Assembly: GCA_002422865.1 (NCBI GenBank)
Contig: DITN01000036.1
Span: forward strand, 1 to 64,000
DNA length: 64,000 nucleotides
DNA from: Bacteroidetes bacterium UBA6183
Lineage (GTDB): Bacteria; Bacteroidota; Bacteroidia; UKL13-3
Direction of reading: 5' to 3'
Made by a program: the position numbers and the translations under genes. Below, in pieces: positions 17,815-25,330 of the stretch (position 1 is the first letter of the stretch; each line of letters starts with the position of its first letter). Under the pieces are notes generated by a model, which was not told the origin of the DNA, searched no databases, and worked only from the letters and a program-made list of their open reading frames with translations.

Positions 17815-18609
17815 ATGGTGAATTGGCATTTTATTGCAAATTTTATTACACATTATTGGAGTGCAACACGTATTGACGTGTTGCACTCTCCTTTTGTATT
17901 CGACCTATACAACAGTTGTATAGCGCGGCAAAAAACGCCAACAGCACTTTTACCAATAGAGGCATTAAGACAAGAGGCGAAACAAAACAAAACACCAATA
18001 ACCCAAGATGATTTTGGCGCTTTAAGTCATTTACAAAAAAAACGCACCAAAAGTATTTCATATTTTGCGTCAACCCATGCCAAACCATCGCGGTTGGCAC
18101 ATATTATTTACCGCATGGTAAATAAATACCAATACCGTCATTGCATTGAACTAGGTACTTCTTTGGGATTTACCAGCATGTGCATTGCAAAAGGTTTATC
18201 CAACCAGGCAAAACTTATTACCATAGAAGGTGCAGCGCAAATTGCACAAATTGCTCAACAACATTTTACCCAATCAAACACCCAACAAAAAATAGAATTA
18301 CGTGTAGGTAATTTTGACAAGTTATTACCCGCTGTAATAAATGAATTACCTCATGTTGATCTCGCTTTTATCGATGGTAATCATACCTACGAAGCTACCA
18401 TTGATTATTTTCACCAACTCCTAAATAAGGTGAATAACGATAGTGTATTAATTTTTGATGACATATATTGGAGTGAAGGAATGACCAAAGCTTGGGAAGA
18501 AATTAAAACCCATCCCAAGGTAACTGTAACAGTAGATTTATTTTACATCGGGTTGGTTTATTTCAGAACCCAACAAGCGAAAGAACATTTTAAATTGAGG
18601 GTATTGTAA
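17815..18609 (+). CDS. Class I SAM-dependent methyltransferase (O-methyltransferase-like)
   Basis: A 264-residue protein with a Rossmann methyltransferase core at about residues 90-230: SAM-binding motif I is CIELGTSLGFTSMCIA and motif IV is VDLAFIDGNHTYEATIDYF, close to the Methyltransf_24 group. The N-terminal about 80 residues are helical and begin WHFIANFITHYWSATRIDVLHSPFVFDLY, a conserved opening in Bacteroidota members. The substrate is unknown. It is coupled to the DUF349 gene (3-base gap). Confidence 0.85.
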   Translation: MVNWHFIANFITHYWSATRIDVLHSPFVFDLYNSCIARQKTPTALLPIEALRQEAKQNKTPITQDDFGALSHLQKKRTKSISYFASTHAKPSRLAHIIYRMVNKYQYRHCIELGTSLGFTSMCIAKGLSNQAKLITIEGAAQIAQIAQQHFTQSNTQQKIELRVGNFDKLLPAVINELPHVDLAFIDGNHTYEATIDYFHQLLNKVNNDSVLIFDDIYWSEGMTKAWEEIKTHPKVTVTVDLFYIGLVYFRTQQAKEHFKLRVL

Positions 18610-18662
18610 CGCAAGATTTGGGATTCATTAACCTTTTGTATATTGCAGTATAATTTACTTGC

Positions 18663-20516
18663 ATGAAAAAAGTTATTTTAAGTACCCTTGCGTTGTTTAG
18701 TTTGTCAGCAGCCAATGCACAAGAACTTACCTATAAAACCATGAATCACAATTCTGCTCCGGCTGTTGTGGTTAATATGAGTGATGATGTGGCAGACTAT
18801 GACCCAAAATTGGTGTTGATTAAGAGTGCTGCTCCAATTCCTGTATCATCTACCAAGTACCAGAAATTATTATTGGATGAACAGCGTAAATCATTTACAC
18901 CAGTTGCAAATAGAAATCATTACAAAGCCGCTGCACCTGCACCAACTATGTTAAAAGGTTTTATCGGTAATGGAACAAACGGCACACCTAATGATAATGA
19001 TGTGTGTATAGGCAATAGTGGCCACATTATTAGTGTGGTAAATACCAACTTCGTAATGTACAATGATACCGGGCGCTTTTTATTGAGTAAATCGTTATCA
19101 AACTTTGGCAAAGCATTAGGTACATTAAACAGAACATACGATCCGCGTGCTATTTACGACCCCATTGCCGACCGTTTTATTGTTGTATTTTTACAAGGTA
19201 CAACATCTGCCGATACGCGCATTATTACCGGATTTAGTCAAACCAACGACCCTACCAAAGAGTGGAATTTTTATGCCATTCCGGGTAATACTTTTGGCGA
19301 TAGCTCTTGGAGTGATTATCCCATTATTTCACTTTCAAACAACGAACTTTTTATTACCGTTAATCGTTTGCGCGACAACTCATCATGGCAAGAAGGTTTT
19401 ATTGAATCGTTGATATGGCAGGGGAATAAAAACGATGGTTATAATGGTGACAGCTTACGTAAAAAAATATACTACGATATCAAATACAATGATAAATCAA
19501 TCTGGAGTATTTGCCCGGTAAAAGGCAGCAACGAGTTTTACGGACCTAGCCATTATTTTGTTTCTGTTCGTCCGAGTGCATTACAAAACGACACTGTATT
19601 TTTACACGAAATCACCGATAACTTAAATGGCAATCCAACCTTAACTTTAAAAGTTTTAAAAACAGATGTGGCTTATGGTTTACAACCAAACGCACCTCAA
19701 CCAAGCGGACAGTATTTACAAACTAACGATGCTCGTGTGTTAAGCGCCACTCACCATGGTGGGGTAATTCATTATGTGGGTAATACTATAGACCCTACAC
19801 TTTTTGCACCATCAGTTTATTATGGTAAAATTGATGTGCAGGATAAAAACAATCCTACAGTTAAAGGCAGAATAATTAGCTACGACAGCATGGATATAGG
19901 GTATCCAAGTATTGCATATGCAGGAGGTGGTTTTGGTGCCGATCAAAGTATGATGATTACATTTTCGCATGTATCGCGTACAAAGTTTCCCGGTAACAGT
20001 GTAATATATGCTGATTGGAATGGTGAATTATCGGCACCTGTACATTTACGCAGAGGCGATGGAAGTATTAATGTGTTACAAGATACCATTGAACGTTGGG
20101 GCGATTACACCGGTATTCAACCAATTTACAATAAACTTGGTGAGTGTATCATCACCAACTCATACGGAGTGCCAAATGGAGGACATAATACATGGGTATC
20201 ACGTGTTAAAAGTAATGATGTAAGATTAGGGGTGAAACAAAACACGGCAGAAACCGCTCAACAAATTTCAATTTATCCTGTGCCAACTAAAGATTATGCA
20301 CAAATAGAATTTGAGTTAAAACAAAGCATGATATTAACCTTTAGTTTGGTTGATATACAAGGAAAATCAACCATTGAGTTATTAAGAGATAAAGGCAAAG
20401 CAGGTATAAATCAATTTACGTTTAGCACCACCGATTTACCTAATGGGGTATATATTTTAAATGTGAACAACCATGAGAAAAATATCATCAGCAAACGTAT
20501 TGTGGTTACCCATTAG
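18663..20516 (+). CDS. T9SS type A sorting domain-containing secreted protein
   Basis: A 617-residue protein with signal peptide MKKVILSTLALFSLSAANAQ. The body (about residues 90-520) resembles a large beta-propeller-like exoprotein with many aromatic and Asp/Asn-rich strands; I recognise no catalytic motif. The last about 80 residues form a type A T9SS sorting domain: SIYPVPTKDYAQIEF, a central strand and DLPNGVYILNV, ending KRIVVTH. It is therefore exported across the outer membrane and attached to the surface or released. Its 3' end overlaps the start of a small lipoprotein gene in another frame. Confidence 0.85.
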   Translation: MKKVILSTLALFSLSAANAQELTYKTMNHNSAPAVVVNMSDDVADYDPKLVLIKSAAPIPVSSTKYQKLLLDEQRKSFTPVANRNHYKAAAPAPTMLKGFIGNGTNGTPNDNDVCIGNSGHIISVVNTNFVMYNDTGRFLLSKSLSNFGKALGTLNRTYDPRAIYDPIADRFIVVFLQGTTSADTRIITGFSQTNDPTKEWNFYAIPGNTFGDSSWSDYPIISLSNNELFITVNRLRDNSSWQEGFIESLIWQGNKNDGYNGDSLRKKIYYDIKYNDKSIWSICPVKGSNEFYGPSHYFVSVRPSALQNDTVFLHEITDNLNGNPTLTLKVLKTDVAYGLQPNAPQPSGQYLQTNDARVLSATHHGGVIHYVGNTIDPTLFAPSVYYGKIDVQDKNNPTVKGRIISYDSMDIGYPSIAYAGGGFGADQSMMITFSHVSRTKFPGNSVIYADWNGELSAPVHLRRGDGSINVLQDTIERWGDYTGIQPIYNKLGECIITNSYGVPNGGHNTWVSRVKSNDVRLGVKQNTAETAQQISIYPVPTKDYAQIEFELKQSMILTFSLVDIQGKSTIELLRDKGKAGINQFTFSTTDLPNGVYILNVNNHEKNIISKRIVVTH

Positions 20517-20679
20517 CATAGTATTAATTGCAGGCTTAGCTTGTAAATCGAGCACTAATAAAGGCAAGCATGAGCAGCAAATACAACAAGAAATGCCTAA
20601 ACCTATTACTGGCAATGAAACAGATTCTTTAAAGAGGATACAACAATTAAAACGCGATAGTATACAGAGGAACCGATAA
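20473..20679 (+). CDS. Small hypothetical lipoprotein
   Basis: A 68-residue protein starting 44 bases inside the 3' end of the T9SS cargo gene in another frame. Hydrophobic residues 10-23 end in LIAGLAC with the lipidated Cys at 24, followed by a Ser/Lys spacer and a charged tail (DSLKRIQQLKRDS). A clear terminator follows the stop by a few bases, which supports expression. Function unknown. Confidence 0.6.
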   Translation: MRKISSANVLWLPISIVLIAGLACKSSTNKGKHEQQIQQEMPKPITGNETDSLKRIQQLKRDSIQRNR

Positions 20680-20697
20680 GATAAGGTTCCTTTGTTT
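20668..20697 (+). terminator. Rho-independent terminator
   Basis: Stem AGGAACC (20668-20674) with GGTTCCT (20685-20691), a 10-base loop and a T-rich tail to 20700. It overlaps the end of the small lipoprotein gene and faces the nupC stop. Confidence 0.75.
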
Positions 20698-20698
20698 T

Positions 20699-21979
20699 TT
20701 ACATCATCATACCGGCAATGGTAGCTGATAGATAAGAAGCCAATGTACCACACATTAAAGCACGGAAACCTAACTTGGCTAAATCACTTCTTCTGCTTGG
20801 AGCTAACTCGCCAATACCGCCAACCTGAATGGCGATAGAACTAAAATTAGCAAAACCACACAAAGCAAAACTTGCTATTACTACCGATTTAGGATTTAAT
20901 GTTCCACCACCAATCATGGGTGTAAGTTGAGAGTAAGCAACAAATTCGTTAATTACCATTTTGGTTCCCATTAAAGAACCCACTACCTGAGTGTCTTGAG
21001 CTGGTACACCCATTACCCAAGCAAAAACAGAAAACACAGCACCAAAAATTTTATTCAAACTCAATACCTCACTACCAACAATCATAGCCTCTCCTGGGGC
21101 TTTAAACAAGTTAGGAATCTCAACAATTTTGGCTAAGATCACATCGCCCAAAGCAATAAGCGCAATAAACCCAATAAGCATGGCCATTACATTTAGCGAT
21201 ACTTTTAAACCATCGCTTGCACCATGTGAAATAGCATCCAATAAATTAGCATGAGATTTTTTCACCTCTAGTTTAACTGAACCTTTTGTTGGAGATTCTT
21301 CTGTTTCGGGCCATACAATTTTAGAGATGACCAATGCTGCAGGAGCGGCCATAATACTTGCGGCCAAAAGGTATGGAGCAGGCACTCCCATGGAGATGTA
21401 AACAGCCATTACACCACCCGCAATACAAGCCATACTACCACTCATACTGGCCAAAAGCTCACTCATGGTCATCGTAGCTAAGTATGGTTTAATCATAATT
21501 TGTGCTTCTACCTGTCCAACAAATGCACTCGAAATATTACTTAAAGCCTCACTTCCACTTACGCGCATTAAAGCATGAACAATTCTTGCAAAAAACGAAA
21601 CAATAATTTGCATCAAACCAATGTGGTAAGCTATGTTAACAAGCACTGCCACAAAAATAATGGCAGGCATAATTTTAAAAATAAACACATAGCTGTATGC
21701 ATCCCCTAATAAAGGTTTTAACAAATCAGGACGAACCAAACCACCAAAAACAAACTCGCCACCTTTGTCTGCCATTTCTAATAACTTTTTGATGTAGTTA
21801 CCCAATGAGGCGAACATGTTTTGGCCTATGCTGGTTTTTAGAATAAATAACGCCAATACCAATTGGATGCCCAAACCACTAAAAACAAGACGATAATTAA
21901 TTGCTTTACGATTATTTGAAACCAAAAAGGCTAATCCCAATATCACTACGATACCTATCAATCCGGTAAATCTTTCCAT
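20699..21979 (-). CDS. NupC family concentrative nucleoside transporter
   Basis: A 426-residue inner-membrane protein with the CNT family pattern: N-terminal helices, a central GQVEAQIMIKPYLATMT motif, SGSMACIAGGVMAVYISMGVP, and C-terminal SLMGTKMVINEFVAYSQL and ALCGFANFSSIAIQVGGIG. CNT proteins import nucleosides with H+ or Na+. The length matches the family. It lies 13 bases downstream of the bifunctional nuclease gene on the same strand, so they probably share a transcript. Confidence 0.93.
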   Translation of the reverse strand: MERFTGLIGIVVILGLAFLVSNNRKAINYRLVFSGLGIQLVLALFILKTSIGQNMFASLGNYIKKLLEMADKGGEFVFGGLVRPDLLKPLLGDAYSYVFIFKIMPAIIFVAVLVNIAYHIGLMQIIVSFFARIVHALMRVSGSEALSNISSAFVGQVEAQIMIKPYLATMTMSELLASMSGSMACIAGGVMAVYISMGVPAPYLLAASIMAAPAALVISKIVWPETEESPTKGSVKLEVKKSHANLLDAISHGASDGLKVSLNVMAMLIGFIALIALGDVILAKIVEIPNLFKAPGEAMIVGSEVLSLNKIFGAVFSVFAWVMGVPAQDTQVVGSLMGTKMVINEFVAYSQLTPMIGGGTLNPKSVVIASFALCGFANFSSIAIQVGGIGELAPSRRSDLAKLGFRALMCGTLASYLSATIAGMMM

Positions 21980-21992
21980 TTATTTTCGGGGG

Positions 21993-22577
21993 TTATTTTC
22001 GTTTGTTTAGCTCATCTCGCAATATTGCGGCACGCTGATAATCTTCTACTTGAAGCGCTTCCATCAATTTTTGCTCCAAATCCTCTTTGCTCATTTTAGC
22101 TATTTCGCTGCTTCCACTTGTTTGTGCCTGTGCATCATCTGGCTCCATCATGTCATCCTCGGTCATGTCCTCTGTAAAAATCATTGCAGCTTCAGCCATG
22201 ATTTGCTCATGCGTATAAATTGGACATTTAAAACGAACGGCCAATGCAATCGAATCGCTTGTTCGGGCATCTATCTCACGGATATCACCATCCACTTCAC
22301 AAATCAATTTAGCATGAAATACGCCATCCACTAAATTATAGATTTCTACTTCAGTAATCTGAACACCAAAAGTACGCGCGAAACTCATGAATAAATCATG
22401 AGTCATAGGCCTAAATGGGACTATTTTTTCTATTTCTATGGCAATTGCTTGGGCCTCGAAACTGCCTATAATAATAGGCAACTTACGCCTACCATGTTCC
22501 TCTCCCAATATCAATGTATAGGACCCATTGCTTTGTCCTGAACTTAAACCTACAATATTCAATCTTACTTTACTCAT
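21993..22577 (-). CDS. Bifunctional nuclease (DUF151) with C-terminal UVR motif
   Basis: A 194-residue protein. Residues 1-135 form the BFN/DUF151 domain: LILGEEHGRRKLPIIIG, EAQAIAIEIE, and the RTSDSIALAVRFKCPIY signature. After an acidic linker the last about 35 residues match a UVR motif of the UvrB/UvrC interaction type (LEQKLMEALQVEDYQRAAILRDEL). Homologues have been reported as DNases/RNases; the UVR addition is frequent in Bacteroidota. The role in the cell is not established. It is the upstream gene of a pair with nupC. Confidence 0.88.
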   Translation of the reverse strand: MSKVRLNIVGLSSGQSNGSYTLILGEEHGRRKLPIIIGSFEAQAIAIEIEKIVPFRPMTHDLFMSFARTFGVQITEVEIYNLVDGVFHAKLICEVDGDIREIDARTSDSIALAVRFKCPIYTHEQIMAEAAMIFTEDMTEDDMMEPDDAQAQTSGSSEIAKMSKEDLEQKLMEALQVEDYQRAAILRDELNKRK

Positions 22578-22814
22578 GTATCCTTAAAATGAGTTGTTTA
22601 TTAACTAAGATTTCAAACCTAATGCAAAATCCCTACTTTTCAAATATTTTAGAGGGATATTACACACATCATTTGTACACTTTATACTCCTTAATTGATT
22701 AACTGTTTCCGGCAACATTGTTTATTCTGATAACCATATAAGATTGTTGTTACTTGTAACTACAAATATTTGCTTCAACATTTATGATGGTTTTCACTTT
22801 TTTTTATAAAACTA

Positions 22815-22844
22815 TTTGCATTTAACATTTCTTTAGATAAATTG
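22815..22844 (+). promoter_or_regulatory. Probable promoter of Omp28-like lipoprotein gene
   Basis: TTTG at 22815-22818, a 19-base spacer and TAAATTG at 22838-22844, one base short of the TAnnTTTG consensus, 27 bases before the ATG at 22871. Confidence 0.4.
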
Positions 22845-22870
22845 TGCCTACAAACTATAAAGACATCAAT

Positions 22871-23770
22871 ATGAAAATGAACTATTTAAAATTAGGTTTC
22901 GCAATAGCACTTACATCAATAATTGTAACTGGTTGCGATGATGCCAAGACAGAAGAGGCTAAACCAAACAACACCACAACCGAAGAACCGTTTATGGCTT
23001 CTACCGCAGCAACTATGCGTGTAGCGGTTTTAGAAGATTTCACTGGTGTTAGATGTGGCTTTTGCCCTGATGGACATGTAAGAGCAACTGCTGCACAACA
23101 AGAACTAGGGGCAGACAAGTTTATCATTATGGCTGTACATGGTGGATCATACGCAACACCTGCAACAGGTTGGGCTAATTTCACTACTGCATTTGGTAGT
23201 GCTCTAATTGCACAATCTTCAGTAGCCGGATATCCTGCAGGTACAATCAATCGTATAAAAGCGGCCGATTTAGGTGTTGCACCTCAAATTTCAGGCGGTA
23301 TTGCAATGAGCCGTGGTTCATGGGCAACCGCAGCACAAGCTGTAAATGCAATGCCTTCTCCGGTAAACTTAGGTGCAAAAGCGGAATTTAACTCAGCAAC
23401 CAGGGAACTAACTGTTAAGGTTGATGCTTATTATACTGCGGAAGAAAGCGCACAAAACAACATTAACGTTGCCTTTATGCAAAGCAAATTAATGTCTAAG
23501 CAATCAGGTGCAACTACTAATCCTTATGAGCAAAACCATGTTCTACGCCATTTAATTACCGGACAATGGGGTGAAGTAATTACTGACGCTAAAGCTGTTG
23601 GCACAAAGGTTCGTAAAACTTATACTTATGCAGTACCTGCTGATTACAACGGAACAAACACCGAAGGTGGAGGAGCTGTTGTTATTGAAAATTGTAAAAT
23701 TGTAGTTTTCATCTCAAGAGATAAAACAGATATTTTAACAGCAGTTGAAATTCCTATTACTGTAAAATAA
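22871..23770 (+). CDS. Omp28-related lipoprotein (thioredoxin-like)
   Basis: About 299 residues from the ATG at 22871; an in-frame GTG/TTG extension upstream lacks a signal peptide. The lipoprotein signal is MKMNYLKLGFAIALTSIIVTGC with Cys 22. The mature protein shows the Omp28 pattern: VLEDFTGVRCGFCPDGHVRA, with a CxxC pair (C62, C65) in a thioredoxin-like fold, then PAGTINR carrying the cis-proline. Omp28 of Porphyromonas gingivalis is a surface protein of unclear function; the CxxC suggests thiol-disulfide chemistry, which is inference. A strong terminator follows. A second Omp28-like domain occurs in the T9SS cargo at 30306-32405. Confidence 0.85.
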   Translation: MKMNYLKLGFAIALTSIIVTGCDDAKTEEAKPNNTTTEEPFMASTAATMRVAVLEDFTGVRCGFCPDGHVRATAAQQELGADKFIIMAVHGGSYATPATGWANFTTAFGSALIAQSSVAGYPAGTINRIKAADLGVAPQISGGIAMSRGSWATAAQAVNAMPSPVNLGAKAEFNSATRELTVKVDAYYTAEESAQNNINVAFMQSKLMSKQSGATTNPYEQNHVLRHLITGQWGEVITDAKAVGTKVRKTYTYAVPADYNGTNTEGGGAVVIENCKIVVFISRDKTDILTAVEIPITVK

Positions 23771-23792
23771 TATCATAAAAAATATCAAATTT

Positions 23793-23826
23793 AAAAAAGG
23801 AGAGGCATATTTGTCTCTCCTTTTTT
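23793..23826 (+). terminator. Rho-independent terminator of Omp28-like gene
   Basis: Stem AAAAAAGGAGAG (23793-23804) with CTCTCCTTTTTT (23815-23826), 12 bp perfect, 10-base loop, T-run included. Confidence 0.85.
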
Positions 23827-23836
23827 ATTGTAAAAC

Positions 23837-24919
23837 ATGGCCGAACCGTTAAAAAATCTTTTTAGCAAAGAACTCATAAACTCGCTTGCTAAACTTATTA
23901 AACAACATTATAAAAAATTTAATACCAATACTTTTATTGATGATGTGTTTGATGATACCTGGAATGAAAAGGAATTAAAACAACGTATGCGACACATCAC
24001 GATTTGTATGCATAAGCACATTTCGTTACCCTACCCCAAACAAGTTGAAATTTTAAGTGCTGCTGCTCCTCAATTTAAAGGATTTATTGCCATGTTTTTC
24101 CCTGACTTTATTGAAGTATACGGACTAAATGATTTAACCACTTCCATAAAAGCACTTGAACTGTTTACCCAGTATAGCAGCAGTGAGTTTGCTGTTAGGC
24201 CTTTTATTATCAAATATCCAAAACAAATGGTAAAACAGCACCTGAAGTGGGCGCAACATAAAAATCACCATGTACGTAGATTGGCCAGTGAGGGCATAAG
24301 GCCTCGACTTCCATGGGCAATGGCATTACCCGAATTTAAAAAAGACCCCACTCCTATTTTACCTATATTGGAGTTATTGAAAAACGATGAGAGTGAATAT
24401 GTAAGAAAAAGTGTTGCGAATTGTTTAAACGATATTTCGAAAGATCATCCTGATGTTGTTTTACAAATTGTGAATATTTGGAAAGGTAATAACAAAGAAA
24501 CAGACTGGGTTGTAAAACACGCTAGCAGAGGACTACTTAAACAGGGTAATGTGCTTGCTCTAAAATCATTCGGATTGAACGACCAGGTAAATGCCAAAGT
24601 AGCTAAATTAGAAATATTCAAAAACAAACTAAAAATTGGTGATGAATTTAACTTTGAAACCACCATTGAGTTATTGGACAAAACAGCACATAATATTCGG
24701 GTGGAATACAATATTTATTTCGTGAAATCAAATGGGAAACACTCCCCTAAAATATTTCAAATTGGTACTTATAAGGTAAAACCCAAGCAATTTTTAGCCT
24801 TAAAACGAAAACACAAATTTTCCGATTTAACTACCCGTAAACATTACCCAGGAGAGCACATCTTGGCTGTTGTGGTTAATGGTAAAGAGTTGGCACGACA
24901 AACTTTTATGCTTGAATAA
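23837..24919 (+). CDS. DNA alkylation repair protein (AlkD-like HEAT repeats)
   Basis: A 360-residue all-helical protein of the AlkD-related HEAT-like family. Characteristic segments are HHVRRLASEGIRPRLPWA and VRKSVANCLNDISKDHPDVV followed by WVVKHASRGLLKQGN, where AlkD-type enzymes bind damaged DNA. The C-terminal about 100 residues (from KIGDEFNFETTIELL) form an additional beta domain seen in the Bacteroidota subgroup. AlkD excises alkylated purines; activity here is inferred. It begins 10 bases after the upstream terminator and is followed by a 410-base non-coding island. Confidence 0.85.
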   Translation: MAEPLKNLFSKELINSLAKLIKQHYKKFNTNTFIDDVFDDTWNEKELKQRMRHITICMHKHISLPYPKQVEILSAAAPQFKGFIAMFFPDFIEVYGLNDLTTSIKALELFTQYSSSEFAVRPFIIKYPKQMVKQHLKWAQHKNHHVRRLASEGIRPRLPWAMALPEFKKDPTPILPILELLKNDESEYVRKSVANCLNDISKDHPDVVLQIVNIWKGNNKETDWVVKHASRGLLKQGNVLALKSFGLNDQVNAKVAKLEIFKNKLKIGDEFNFETTIELLDKTAHNIRVEYNIYFVKSNGKHSPKIFQIGTYKVKPKQFLALKRKHKFSDLTTRKHYPGEHILAVVVNGKELARQTFMLE

Positions 24920-25330
24920 AAACTCAGTGAACTCACTCTCTATTTTTTAAACGCAGAGGGCTGTGAAAAATCTTGCAAAGATTTGAGCAGAGTCGATTTC
25001 AAATTTTGAGGTACACAACGCAATACCTTCGGCATTGTGGAGGGTTTAACTTAAAAGATAAATTAATTTTTAAGTGTCAGCCACTTCGAGTTCGGAGTGT
25101 AACGGAGAGTATCAAGAAGGGATTGCTGAAGTAATTTTTTATCATCTAGTCCTACTCTCGATACGAGCACTCACGCAATATCAACCCAAGGCTCATGCTG
25201 ACGCAATAGTCATCACTTAGCTCGAGCAGGCTGTAACTTTGCGAAGCAAACTCCTTTACCTTTAGAACGGAATACTCTAAACCTTATCAACTCATCGAAA
25301 ACGCTGTGGTAAAATTAAACGAAAAAATAA
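24920..25330. other. Non-coding island with serial short hairpins
   Basis: I find no convincing coding frame in these 410 bases, which look GC-richer than the other gaps. They contain five short dyads: AAATCTT/AAGATTT (24968-24984), CAATACC/GGCATTG (25021-25037), CACTTCG/CGGAGTG (25082-25099), CTCG/CGAG (25157-25167) and TTTGC/GCAAA (25238-25250). The edges carry words such as CTCAGTGAACTCACTCTCT and CGCTGTGGTAAAAT, like the ctctgtg-type repeats that litter many Bacteroidota genomes. It may be a decayed repeat or element, or a structured RNA. It does not match RNase P, tmRNA or SRP RNA signatures. Confidence 0.45.

Noticed and set aside
22514..22702. Plus-strand frame across the start of the bifunctional nuclease gene
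   Set aside because: Overlaps the conserved N-terminus antisense and continues into intergenic AT-rich DNA; no supporting feature.
24920..25330. RNase P, tmRNA or SRP RNA gene in the non-coding island
   Set aside because: None of the conserved signature segments of these RNAs could be found on either strand.
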